DNA from: Bolinopsis microptera
Lineage: Eukaryota > Ctenophora > Tentaculata > Lobata > Bolinopsidae
Direction of reading: 5' to 3'
DNA: 64,000 nt
NCBI RefSeq assembly: GCF_026151205.1
Contig: NC_087077.1
Span: forward strand, 15,534,983-15,598,982
The notes below the pieces were generated by a model. That model saw nothing but the letters and a program-made list of their open reading frames with translations. It ran no database searches and had not been told where the DNA came from. Numbering within the stretch: the stretch's first letter is position 1; every line of letters starts with the position of its first letter. A program made the translations under genes and the position numbers. Shown here piece after piece: positions 32,043 to 42,440 of this stretch.

Positions 32043-32067
32043 CTTCCAATGCTGCGACGAGGTTCCA
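31983..32067. repeat. Perfect 85-bp palindrome
   Basis: Arms 31983-32024 and 32026-32067 are exact reverse complements (42 bp each) with a single A between. The left arm is the polymerase N-terminal fragment; the right arm of the large duplication has only one copy of it (41526-41567). Confidence 0.95.
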
Positions 32068-33055
32068 GGACCACTCCCTATGTATGCAGGATACCCTGCC
32101 ATACTCAATCTGTTGAGCATACGGTAGCGCTCGTGACCAGATCAACCAAACAGTACCGATCTGAGAACACTCAGCTTGCTAATGTGTTACAGACTACAGC
32201 AGCTCGAAAAGATTTCAGTGGCCGAGTGTCACATAAGAGATTTAGACAATAGACAGGACTAGTATGGGAACTTGCGAGTCATTTTATTTAAGTACGTTAT
32301 TTATATTGATTTAAATTAACCTAGAGAATAAGCAATCACATTCTAAATTAATTCATTATTAGACGAGATAATTTGCTTTAAACTTTCTCTGGAGCTTTAT
32401 CCCCATGACCAAGGCCCATTATTGGTAATAATTAATTTATTAAAGAGATTTATTAAAGATTTATTAAAGAGCTGAAATAATTGCCTGTCTATTTGATATG
32501 CAATTTCTAAAAGGATTTCTGCATGTACGTTTTAACAATAACATTAGTTTTCGCATAAATGATTCAGGGGAGGGGTTCTGTATTTATGAAATTTGAACGG
32601 TTTCTACATTACTAATGTCATTAGCGATTAGCTTTAGAACACGCATGCACACTGTATTCACTGTACAACTACATAACTTAAGAACAACTGATCACTCAGA
32701 TTGTGACTGTGACTTAGTTTCTTATTAGGGTTCAGAAGAGTGGTAAAACAAATTAAACGCTTGATAGTGATATTTACCAAGTTATTAGAGAAGGCGAATA
32801 AACCAAAGGTTTTTACAATTTTTTTGGAAATTTCAGGGCGATCCAAAGCGTGAATGATCATGTCCGTAAGCAATTTGGTCTGTGATAATTATGTCCGATA
32901 TAATTGGATGGAACTTCTTACTTCCTGCAGCAATAGCTCATAAGACACACTCGTTTCTCAAAATTAGGAATTGTAGCCGTTTGGTAATGGCTACATGTAT
33001 CGATCAGACTACCGTTAGTGCAAGTTCCATAATATGTAACCGTAAAACATAATGT
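32068..33055. other. Left-arm stretch without recognised gene
   Basis: Contains the short repeat at 32920-32972. Otherwise no coherent frame, and no inverted counterpart was noted in the right arm, which has polymerase sequence here. Confidence 0.45.
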
Positions 33056-33139
33056 AATTTAATAATTTATCCGTTTTTTATTCGTTGGCAGTATATTAAG
33101 ACGAATGTCGACCTCTGTTTGGGCTTTTTAGATTTTCTT

Positions 33140-33730
33140 TATATTTACCGATATCCCGTTTATTCACAACTTTGAATCCTTTCTAAAACTTGTTTACCCG
33201 TCTACGGACATACTCTATGCAACGACCAACTTTACCCCTTATGAGGGTTAAAGCCTATGAGAGGAAAATGACGATGGATCGGAAGTCACGGTGTTGAAGT
33301 TAAGAGCAACAACTTACGCGAAACGTTGTGTTGTTGGACAAAACTGCCCACAAACTATCGAACTTTGAGAGGTGATATTTACAGGACGGTGAAGATAGAC
33401 AGAGTTCTGAGCAGTTCATTAAGCTCCCATCAATCTCTGGACAGAGCTGCCGGGGCACAGGCCCTGTGCGATTGGTGGTTGGCGTCAGTCAGTAAACGGT
33501 GCCTAAACATGGCATCCGTGGTTTATGTGAAACAGCATCTTCGAGGGCATGGCCCAAGGGTTCTCAACGTGACATCAAGGGGATATGAGCTTTCGAGATT
33601 GTGTTTGATATTTGTGGATGGCGATTACACAGACCATCAAGAAGAAACACCCACTTCAAGTGGATTAAATATGCCACTAACAACGCGGGTTGCCTCACTT
33701 GAGCTAAGAGTTATACTGCGGCGACTTTAA
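33140..33730 (+). pseudogene. F-box/LRR-like family, decayed left-arm copy
   Basis: Order on the + strand: an FxxFL-type block (33145-33220), then the N-terminal LRR-like part with frame changes, WWLASVSKRCLNMASVV near 33475-33530, and the C-terminal block GPRVLNVTSRGYEL. Several frameshifts compared with 39829-40440 and 48630-49160. It encodes no continuous product. Confidence 0.6.
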
Positions 33731-33849
33731 GAAATGACAGGGGTTAAGTGTAAGTTCTACTTGGCATTATAATTGAATTTAATAAAATTTTTCTATTACA
33801 TGAAAAGGTTGGGGAAATATCTCTTTTATCATAATTATTTCCGGCCCAA

Positions 33850-34340
33850 AACCCTTGAACAAGTTCTCTTTATCCTTGTATAATTGGTCATCAGGGCAAT
33901 AGCTCGTTCTGCACAATCGTTCGTCGACGATATGTTGTTTAACGCCGATTATACTTTATGATAGTCAGCTGTCAGAGGCCACCTGTCCTCTTTTAGCTCC
34001 ATAGAAAGTCCGCTGAGACACCAACCTAGTCGAATAGGAGTCGTGATCTTGGTCTAACAAAGTCGGCAAGGGTTGATGACTCGTCTATCTGTGGGAGCTC
34101 TAGCTTGGACAGTGCAGTCGTCTTATCAGTCTTACAAATCCATAAGCGAATGTCGACAAATGTATTTAAAATTGCAAATATAAATATATAGGCAGGGAAG
34201 CTGTTAGCTGTCGTCAAATAGGGCGATGGTGATGTTTTCTTGGGTCAAGTACCAAGTGTGTCTTTGTAAGACTTTGTTAGTGGTACACAAGGTAGCTACT
34301 TTCTTATCTATCTTCTTGAAGGCAATCAGGTCTCTGTGAA
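33850..34340 (-). pseudogene. HPWYLTEE/NDSSEQALAL family, decayed copy
   Basis: Minus-strand pieces in the right order: LQRHTWYLTQENITIALFDD (34290-34210), FVRPRSRLLFD (34060-34026) and DCAERAIALMTNYTR (33930-33885), with stops and frame breaks between. Same family as 25850-26488. It lies in the spacer of the inverted duplication. Confidence 0.65.
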
Positions 34341-35030
34341 AACAAGTTAATAATTTGATGATTCACCAGTATTTTTAGAAAGCGCAATTGATTAAGGAAC
34401 TGATAGTTAAATTTAGCAATTGTCTGGCTCTAAATAATCCTTACCTGAACACTCCTTATACTCCTCATCTCATAAATATTCCAACACTATAATAAATTAA
34501 ATTTAAATAAAGTCTTCTTTAGATTAAACTATTAAATTAACTTCTTATGATTTGATTTGAAACTTTTACAAATAGTACATTATACAATACAGCAAAGAGA
34601 ATTAAAAATATACGACATTATTATCATGAGGCATTTTGTTGGGTAAAAGTTGTAGTCCATATTGTATAAATACTAAAAGCATGGTTAAATGGTACAAGTT
34701 CTGGGGGTATACGTATTACAAGTAATAGTTCTACTCCCAGACTCACTAACACCACCTCCATCTAAACACACAAAATGTATCTAAAACACGCAAATTTAGA
34801 ATTATCAAAATAAATAGTATAGTGTTACATAATGTATCCATGACTTGACTCATAATGCGCCAAAAATTGCGCGCGTATCATCACACAGCGCTTAGAAGCA
34901 AGATTACAGTCGGATATAAAGTTCGCGTAATCCAGTTAAGTAGATTCACTGAGGACTGCACCAGGGTCAAATCATGGCAACAGAACGTAAATGTTATTTA
35001 ATAGATTTATTTTTATATTATAGTTGTTAT
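34341..35030. other. AT-rich spacer sequence
   Basis: No exon or repeat recognised. Confidence 0.45.
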
Positions 35031-35111
35031 ATTCAGTATCGTGACCGATCTATCAGTGGCGGGGGCCCACTTATAAATATCATTTGCACTCATTAACTTA
35101 GTCAGGGTCTG

Positions 35112-36245
35112 TCAATTGTCCCAAAAGTGTTTTGCCAGGTTTGCCTTAAAAGTTCCAGCATCACTTATATCTTTAAGGTCAGTTGGCAGGTCATTCCAGA
35201 CACTGTGTGTTCTGAAGAAGAAGCTTCTCTTAAAGGAGTGAGCTTTTGCTTCCACAGTACACTTCAGGGAAAGGTGGTCGTATCTGTTCTGTCGCCTCTG
35301 GTTGATAACAGGCATTTGAGATGTATCAACTTCATTATATCTCGAGGGTTGCCTTATGTTTGAACGCAACCTACCCTGTTCACTGGTTGTTATCGGGGTT
35401 AAATAAGGTGGGAGCTTCAGAACAGATTGACCATTGTATATCTGATGGAATAATAGTAAGTCTGTGTATTCAAACTTCAGCTCCATTGGCAACATGTCTA
35501 GATCTCTTAAACGAGCCAAGTATTCTAAGTCATTATAGTGATGATCCTGTTCGCCAAGGATCCACTTAACTGCTCTACGCTGAATGTTTTCAACTTTGTT
35601 ATTCAAGACAACACTTGTTGGTCTCCAGACAACACTGCAATTTTCGAAAAGGCTCCTAACCAGCGCTAGATAGAATGCCCGTTTTTGTTTACGGTCGTTA
35701 ATAAACCGTAGAGTTCTTTTCATTAGACCTAGACGAGAACTAGCTTTTGTACAAAGGTTGACTATGTTCTCCTCCCACTTAAGGTCTGTTCTAACAAAGA
35801 CCCCAAGGTCTTTTTCACTCTTGACGAAGTCTAGTGCCGTTCCATCTAGGGTGTAGACAAAGAGCTGAAAGGGGAAAAAACTCAAAATTCCTTTTTCGCT
35901 CAATTTGCTTGATATAGAGAGTACCTTACATTTATTGGGGTGAATCTTCATTTTGTTTCTTACTGCCCAGCAATGCAGGGCATCTATATCTGCTTGTAGG
36001 ACATCATGGTTAACTGAGTCAAAGGCCTTGGCAAAGTCAAAGTATACCACATCAGTTCTGATATTATTGTTAATAGACAGTGAAAGACAGTCTATATACC
36101 CGACCATTTGTGTAGTACAAGACCTCTGAGGAAGAAAACCATGCTGGTTGTCATGTATTTTATGCTGGCATTTTGCCAACAGTTCATCTCTCACTATTTT
36201 TTCAAAAATTTTCATTGTAAGGCTTGTGAGAGAGATTGGCCGATA
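35112..36245 (-). pseudogene. LINE reverse transcriptase with in-frame internal deletion
   Basis: The frame reads from NYRPISLTSLTMKIFEKIV through motif A (YFDFAKAFDSVNHDVL) straight into ALHCWAVRNKMKIHPNKCKV, the segment that normally follows motif C. Motifs B and C (the catalytic DD pair) are missing without loss of frame, so the enzyme cannot be active. The C-terminal half is intact (EKDLGVFVRTDLKWEENI, RRAVKWILGEQDHHYNDLEY, SVWNDLPTDLKDISDAGTFK). It is 5'-truncated at about 36245. It belongs to a different lineage from the 8222 ORF2, with no C-terminal zinc knuckle. Confidence 0.85.
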
Positions 36246-36469
36246 ATTTTCAACTAAATGATATAACTACTAAGATCACTTACAAACTCCCGTTTGTTGT
36301 AGGCTTCTGTTCTTGTAGGCTTCTTTATATTAGGTGAATACTTGATGATCTTTAACTAAAAACTGGAACTAATAAACACAAAAGAGTTAAATTCTACGAT
36401 TATTATTGTTTTATAATGTCAAAATATCGTATACTATAATATAATAGAAAAACTACTAAATCACTACAA

Positions 36470-36748
36470 TAAACGTCGTCTTTTAACGGACCGTTTCACC
36501 GGGGAAAACGGATTTCTTCGTTTTCTTGAAGAAAATGGAGCAGGACTGAGATTAATGTATGAAAACTACTTAATTACTCTACAGTAAGACGTCTTTTAAC
36601 AGACCGTTTGGGGAGGAAAACGGATTTTGTCGTTTTCTCGATGCTGATGGAACAGGGGTTCAGTCGCCGTCTTTTCACAAACCGTTTCACGGGGGAAAAT
36701 AGATTTCTTCGTTTTCTTGAAGAAAATGGAGCAGGACTGAGATTGGGG
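36470..36748. repeat. Three imperfect copies of an approximately 100-bp unit
   Basis: CGTCTTTTAACGGACCGTTT and TCGTTTTCTTGAAGAAAATG recur at about 36470-36565, 36590-36665 and 36668-36748. On the minus strand the first and third copies read RKRRNPFSPVKRSVKRR-like basic peptides. Confidence 0.75.
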
Positions 36749-37200
36749 TCGAGGCTCCGTCGCTGGAAGGGGCTGTGAGGGGTTTGGTTGCGTTAGGTAG
36801 GCTGGTGGTGAATGAGTTGGTTGAGCGATGTAGGTTGCTGGTGAAGGGGTTGGTTGATGGAGGTAGTTTTCTGTTGAATGAGTTGGTTGAGGGATGTAGG
36901 TTGCGGGTGAATGAGTTGGTTGAGCGAGGTAGGTTGCTGGTGAAGGGGTTGGTTGAGTGAGGTAGGCTGCTGGTGAATGAGTAGGTTGAGGAAGGTGGTT
37001 TTTTATGGTTGAAGAATTGATGAAGATGTTCTTCTTCTTCGATGCATCAACGAAAGACCTGGTGAAATTAGGGTTAGCTGTGGAACTTCTCTGAACTGGT
37101 AGAGGTGCACTGGAACATGATATAGAGGTAAGTTCATCAACGAAGTGAAGGGATTTATTGTTGAAGTTGAAGTCATTGTGGTAACAGAGAGGGATAATGA
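36596..37200 (-). CDS. Possible Pro-rich repeat exon
   Basis: An open minus-strand frame of about 200 codons without an ATG. It reads SLHFVDELTSISCSSAPLPV, TRSFVDASKKKNIFINSS, then 11-residue units such as QPTHSPATYIP, QPTPSPATYLA and QPTHSPPAYLT, and a basic end. The 33-bp repeat keeps several frames open, so the case for coding rests on composition alone. The adjacent segment 37223-37441 repeats the same 33-bp units. Confidence 0.3.
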
Positions 37201-37441
37201 TTTAAACAACTGAATTATCTATTTATTTACGAAATGCTTCTCCGAAGGAACAGGACTGAAGCTGAAGAGACAGGGGTTCTTTGTTATGTAACTGAAGAAC
37301 TCTTCCGGATTGGGGGTCGATAGAATATGTAGGTCGCTGGTGAATGAGTTGGTTGAGCGAGGTAGGTCGCTGGTGAATGAGTTGGTTACGACGTAATAAA
37401 CTTTCTAATATGGCGTGGCGGTTTCCATGGTTTCTGGCCAT

Positions 37442-38450
37442 CCTTCGTGCAATCTCTATAATGAGAAATGGTTAGTTCGTGTAATCAAGGTAGACAAAGA
37501 AGACACAAATTTCCTGAACTTGAATTCTGTGTAGTGTGATAGAATCCAATAAATATATAGCTGAGCACGGATACAGCACAGTATAGAATTTCGATAACTT
37601 CAAAGTGGTTGGATATTATGGATATTTTCTTTAACTAACTGCTTATGTTTAAATTGAAACCCCATTTCACAAGTAAATGTGGTATCTTACAAAACTACTT
37701 AACACTTTTCTCTCCTCGTCCTGCAACAACTAACATACCCTCGGCGCTCTGATTTACCCTACCACACACTCTGATCTTAGAAGCGTCGGTCGTCACCTTG
37801 ACCAGCCGCTCCACAGATTGCGTGTGACAGGGTAAATCAGACTTAAATGGACTGCTCAGAAAAGAAAGTACATCTTGCTTATTGATCCTAATATTCTGGT
37901 CTTTGAACCATATTTTGCATTCTTGGAGTTAACTGAAACTCGGAGGTAGCTGCAGTTTTAGAGTTGTTTTTGTTCTTCTATTTCTTATTATAATAGTGTC
38001 TAACTCTTCTCTTTTATTAATATTTTAATAATAGGTTTAAACTTTAAAATAAACATCGCCTCTGCAATATTTTTCTTGATGAGAAGTATGGACCCTTACG
38101 TATTAAATACGTAAATGTACGTATTAAATTCGTAAATTGAAAAGTACGACTAGTACCACGTAATTTTTGGTACCAACATTTTATAAGATTTGAATCTTTT
38201 GTAATATAAATATTGGACGCAATAGTTTGAAACTTCAAGTTTTTGAATGAATGAATCAAAACTAAAATTTCAGGATAAAAATAGAAGTCAACTAAGCTCG
38301 TATTTGTACTTTCAAACAGTTCTATATCTATTTTCAAATAGTCGTGTTACAAAATGTTTTTCTCGCTCATGGTATTTTGGGACAGTACTTTTCAATAAAA
38401 ATGTAAAAGTACGTATGACACAGTCGAATTAAAAAGTACGACTATAAATA
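37442..38450. other. Spacer stretch without recognised genes
   Basis: AT-rich, with repeated AAAAGTACG/CGTATTAAAT motifs at 38090-38150 and 38385-38440. No exon is supported. Confidence 0.4.
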
Positions 38451-38454
38451 ACGT

Positions 38455-38970
38455 TGCCACCAACAGCAACATTTCGCGTAAGTTGTTGCTCGTAATCTTC
38501 AACACCGTAACCCGATCCATCGCCATTTTTCTGCATACATTCAATTATATCACTGTCACTTCTCCGATAATATACACCCAAACTAGTACTTTATCTTCTG
38601 TTGAGATAAAGCGATATGTGCTGTCTCTTAAAGCTATCCGCCAAAGGACTAGCTTATAGACTCCGGGACTGCATTCGTTGTCATGTCTTAATGTCGCGGC
38701 GAGGATTACTCTTGCTCCAGACTTGAGCAACTGCCACAGTAGATGGTGTTCCACCCACTCGAAGTGGGGGCGCTTCTTTTTGATGATTGTTGTGTAGCGC
38801 CATCCACGAACATCAGAGTCAAAAAGTCAATCTGGTACCTCCTATTCCTCCTCCTATTCCTGGGTATCACGATGAGAACCCTTGCCCTGCTCTCGAAGAT
38901 GTGTGGTGTCATCATCCTCCTTATTGCATTCGGGTTCTGCAGTTGACGTCCGTTTACCTGTCCTCGCATC
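38455..38970 (-). pseudogene. F-box/LRR-like family: C-terminal domain plus start of another copy
   Basis: Minus strand, 38960-38545: a broken version of the C-terminal domain whose other copy (39829-40044) reads RIFEGKARVLNVTPGD and CGWRYTATIKKKHPHFNVEY. Here it continues with GARVILAATLRHDNECSPGV, YKLVLWRIALRDSTYRFIST and EDKVLVWVYI in a second frame. Then 38530-38455 matches the LRR start (RVTVLKITSNNLRETLLLV). C-terminal followed by N-terminal parts indicates tandem copies with deletions. A frameshift separates the two ORFs. Confidence 0.6.
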
Positions 38971-39173
38971 AGTGCAAACGGGTTGGGGCTGGAACTGTGA
39001 TAATAAATGTTTAATCAAAACGAAAATCTTTTTATTATAAACGTAAATAAAAGGAAAAATATCGAACCATGACGATTTTGTTCCATTGCAGATTGAAAGG
39101 GTAAATGCAGACGGTTATCATTGACAGGATCATTGATCTAATAACAGAATGTGAGTGAAAAAGTTACAATATC

Positions 39174-39545
39174 TCACCATCCTCTCCAGGGACTTCCATA
39201 GAAACTCTCATAGTCCCGTGGGATAACCCCACACGTGTAGCAGTGGTAGAAGTCTGCATCCGAAACTATCATACAACCAGCTTCAAGAAAACAACGCTCA
39301 AGCTCAACTTTGAAGGCGTGCTTCGGACTAACAAAGCCCTCCACCAGTTCATGACCCGTGATGAAGGCACTCTTCTTCAGCACGACCCGGAAGTACTCGC
39401 CGTTACCATTGTTCGGGACGACGACGGATAGTGAAATGCGGCCCCGACTGTAAAATGTAATCTTCTCTGGATACCCAAAACGATGTCGTGGAAAAAGATA
39501 ATCTAAGATAGGTGGCATAATGAAAGCAAGAGAGAAACGCTGCAA
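39174..39545 (-). CDS. Unrecognised 123-codon protein or exon
   Basis: An open frame from 39545 to a stop at 39174: YLFPRHRFGYPEKITFYSRG, RISLSVVVPNNGNGEYFRVV, GHELVEGFVSPKHAFKVELE and HCYTCGVIPRDYESFYGSPW. Codon character and a CxxxxC-type end look real. It sits at the inner edge of the right arm, between two F-box/LRR family fragments, and may be a diverged version of their C-terminal domain. Antisense ORF ignored. Confidence 0.45.
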   Translation of the reverse strand: MQRFSLAFIMPPILDYLFPRHRFGYPEKITFYSRGRISLSVVVPNNGNGEYFRVVLKKSAFITGHELVEGFVSPKHAFKVELERCFLEAGCMIVSDADFYHCYTCGVIPRDYESFYGSPWRGW

Positions 39546-39828
39546 ATGTGGTTAAACAGTTTCAGTTAAATGATCAAATGTAGAGACTTACACAATTTCA
39601 GTCAAATTCAATTATGATAAGATGCAGAAACTTAACCTACCACTTAATTATAATTCATATTAGTTTATTATTGTTTGCTGCTATCAATTATTAATTATAC
39701 CGAACTCTATCTCATCCTTAGATAGGTGTGAAAAACTAATTATGATAAAAGGTGATATTCCCAACATTTTCATTGTATAGAATAATTTTAGTTAAATTCA
39801 ATTATGATCGAATGTAGAGACTTAGCAC

Positions 39829-40440
39829 TTAACCCATGTCATGTCTTAAAGTCGCCGCGAGTATAACTCTTGCTCTAGTGAGCAACCCGCGTTGTAGCTT
39901 GTATTCCACGTTGAAGTGGGGGTGTTTCTTCTTGATGGTGGCTGTGTAACGCCATCCACAAATATCAAACTCAATCTCGTAGCTCATATCCCCGGGTGTC
40001 ACGTTGAGAACCCTTGCCTTGCCCTCGAAGATGCGTGTTGTCACATAACACCACGGATGCCAGGTTTAGCAGCCGTTTACTGACTGAAGCCAACCACCAT
40101 TCCGGCACAGGGCCGGTGCACCGCAGCTCTGTCAGAGTTGATGGGAGCTTAATGAAGCTGCTCAGACTCTGTCTTTCTTCAATCTTCACCGCCTGTAAAT
40201 ATCACCTCCAAAGTCGATAGTTTGGGGCAGTTTGCCACCAACAGCAACGTTTCGCGTAAGTTGTTGCTCGTAATCTTCAACACCGTGACCCGATCCATCG
40301 TCATTTTCCTCCATAGGCTGTTAACCCTCAGAAGGGGTAGAAGTTGCTCGTTGCATAGAGGATGTCGTAGCTGGTAAACATGTTTAGAAAGGATTCAAAG
40401 TTGTGAATAAACGGGATATCGGTAATAATGAAAATCTAAA
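39829..40440 (-). pseudogene. F-box/LRR-like family, right-arm copy
   Basis: Reading down the minus strand: FIHNFESFLNMFTSYDILY, then a 19-bp deletion relative to 49020-49160 that destroys the F-box-like frame. Next come RVTVLKITSNNLRETLLLVA, CPKLSTLEVIFTGG, RQSLSSFIKLPSTLTELRCT, GPVPEWWLASVSKRLLNLAS and finally RIFEGKARVLNVTPGDMSYE with ARVILAATLRHD. Leucine spacing in the middle part suggests leucine-rich repeats. F-box proteins of this layout usually bring substrates to SCF ubiquitin ligases; that is family knowledge, not shown here. At least three frame breaks. Confidence 0.65.
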
Positions 40441-40554
40441 AAGCCCAATCAGAGGTCACATTATATTATTATACTGCGAACGAATAAAAAACGGATAAAT
40501 TATTAAATTACATTATTGTTTTTATAGCTATATCATCTCATTGAGATTATTTCC

Positions 40555-41345
40555 ATCCGATGTAGGAAGTTTCTGACACTTTGCCAATCCGTAGAGGTTG
40601 TTTGCATCAATTTATCCGAGGTAGCTTTCAGGCAGTTCAGGATTATAATCTGGGAGATTATGGTTATTCGCCTTTGCATACCGATGCGTGATTGTGCTTA
40701 ATATACCTCTTCGAATAGCCTGCTCAATGAAAGTATACATATCAGGATCACTGAATAATACTAATTCAACTTAAATATATTTAAAGCCTGCATCCCATGT
40801 AAGACCTGTAGCGGTATAGTAATGAACAGGATCTAGATTATATGATGTTAAACACTCTGTCATATACTGATGCAGCACCGAATCCAGGAGAACAACGTCA
40901 GAGGAAATTTAGAGGTGAACCATTTCATTGAGACTCAGATCGAACTCCTTCCAGACTTTCTGTGCGTGAAGTAGTAACGGTAGCAGGACAACTTCCATTC
41001 CTCGCGTGGTATAGGTTACATCTGTAACTAATGTTGTTTTTCTGTTCCGATCGTTGTAGTCCTCCTCTGTACAGGCCTCTTTTAATTGGCGAGGTCGTTA
41101 TAGAAGGCAGCGATGGGTGGTAATTCCGTCTCCTCAAAGACTTCGAAGGATGTAATATGCGAATAGGGATACACTCCTTTACGTAGGAGGAGCTCCAGCT
41201 TAACAGGATCCACTACACCATACTTTAGTCGAAGGAATCGTTGGACTGGTTCGAATTAGGCTCCTGGGCCTGACGAACGGAGATTAGCTACAAGTTTCTT
41301 CAATGATGAGTTAAGATGAGCATATGAATCAATGAATCTGAACTT
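40555..41345 (-). pseudogene. Polinton/Maverick DNA polymerase B, exonuclease-to-palm part
   Basis: The minus frame reads LLLRKGVYPYSHITSFEVFE and ELPPIAAFYNDLA, then after a break NLDPVHYYTATGLTWDAGFK, SDPDMYTFIEQAIRRGIL, HRYAKANNHNLPDYNPE and IDANNLYGLAKC. The order RKGVYPY, LDPxHYYTxxGLxWDA, AKANN, DANNLYG is diagnostic of protein-primed family-B polymerases of Polinton/Maverick elements. In-frame stops occur at 40613-40615 and near 40770, plus a frame break around 41090, so it is dead. Present in the right arm only. Confidence 0.85.
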
Positions 41346-41360
41346 CTTGGTCATGAATGA

Positions 41361-41700
41361 TTAGATTTTTAAAACTGATAACTTATATACAAATATCTTA
41401 AATACGCTGATTATAATTCTAACCTGTGTGATAGGCGTAGGGAAACTGACACTTGTCATGACCAGTTTCAATGAATGCTTCCTGTAGTAATCTGGTCTGA
41501 AACGGTTGAATTTCTTAATCTTTCCCAAACCAAGCATGACTTCCAATGCTGCGACGAGGTTCCACTCCAGACATATTCCTAATTTTGAGAAGCGAGTGTG
41601 TCTTATGAGCGATTGCTGCAGGAAGCTCCATCCAACTGCTTTCCGCTAGAGGTTGTATGTGATGAGATATCTCATTCAAAATCAAATTAAAGGGAGAAGT
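41361..41700 (-). pseudogene. Polinton-type polymerase, N-terminal fragment (right arm)
   Basis: Begins with the sequence shared with 31848-32024 and continues VAALEVMLGLGKIKKFNRFR, DYYRKHSLKLVMTSVSFPTP, ITQVRI. The D-x-x-C-x-x-W block and the later FPTPIxQ fit the polymerase N-terminus and point straight into the 41345-40555 block on the same strand. Confidence 0.6.
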
Positions 41701-41878
41701 GCTGTCAATCTTCTAATTATAATTTAATTATCTAAACTAAATAAGAGAGCCAAAAAAATAACAAATTTTATTCTTACTAGGTCATTTTGACAGAAAGTAG
41801 AAACACTGTGTACATCAATCACAGCCAATCCGCTTCCATCTCTGATTAGTCTATCAATCCTTTCTGAATCCGAAGTGA

Positions 41879-42003
41879 AAGTGCTTTTCCAACTCAACAT
41901 AGCCTTTATCCTGATCCTCAGCAACTTTCACAACTGGTTCAGGTTGAAAGTACTGCATAAAATGGAACTAAAGACTTCTTTCGTCTCCGGTAGTATCATC
42001 ATG
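41879..42003 (-). pseudogene. RING-family acidic tail exon, right-arm copy
   Basis: Counterpart of 31524-31688: MMILPETKEVFSS then a frame break, QPEPVVKV..DQD, KGYVELEKHFHFGF. An indel near 41960 breaks the frame that is open in the left arm. Confidence 0.6.
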
Positions 42004-42188
42004 CATGATGCAACATCAAATAAATAAAAATAAAAATACTATCTTCCCTATGATAATTATTACTTAACTGTAGTAATTTTATATCCGCATAATAAAAGGA
42101 AAAGATAATATCAAAATCATATTAACTTACCCTCGATTCTGCATCTATCGCAGGCGGGGACTTAATATACCCCTGTTTAAATTGATAC

Positions 42189-42440
42189 TCATAACCTCCA
42201 TCTTAACAAGGTCGAAATCGCCCCGTAATTTAAAAAAATGTCGGTGGAAGGTTCCATTATAATACGTAGTTTACAAAAGCCACGATGACCAACAATATTT
42301 ACAAGGGAAACTGAAACTACATACTTGAATATGTTAGCTTTACTGTTAAGAGATATTAAAAAGTCTGATTCAGCATAGACGGTAACGAGTTCCTCAGCTA
42401 CTAAAGTCAGTATCCTGTTAATCTGCACCTTGGGTGTTGG
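42189..42440 (-). CDS. Right-arm exon of unknown family
   Basis: The open frame reads QINRILTLVAEELVTVYAES and SKANIFKYVVSVSLVNIV. Only its 3' part (GHRGF onward) is shared with 31235-31290 in the left arm. Hydrophobic/helical character; no domain recognised. Confidence 0.3.
   Translation of the reverse strand, partial: PTPKVQINRILTLVAEELVTVYAESDFLISLNSKANIFKYVVSVSLVNIVGHRGFCKLRIIMEPSTDIFLNYGAISTLLRWRL

Larger units (their letters stand above)
27000..33740 (+). repeat. Left arm of a large inverted duplication
   Basis: Collinear in inverse order with 39828-46545. Anchors (left/right): 27000-27190/46535-46330; 27990-28130/46150-46005; 28190-28420/45950-45700; 28770-28960/44960-44790; 29480-29600/43020-42890; 31225-31420/42290-42110; 31520-32040/42010-41520; 33060-33740/40510-39830. 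The arms differ by substitutions, tandem expansions and insertions. Confidence 0.85.
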
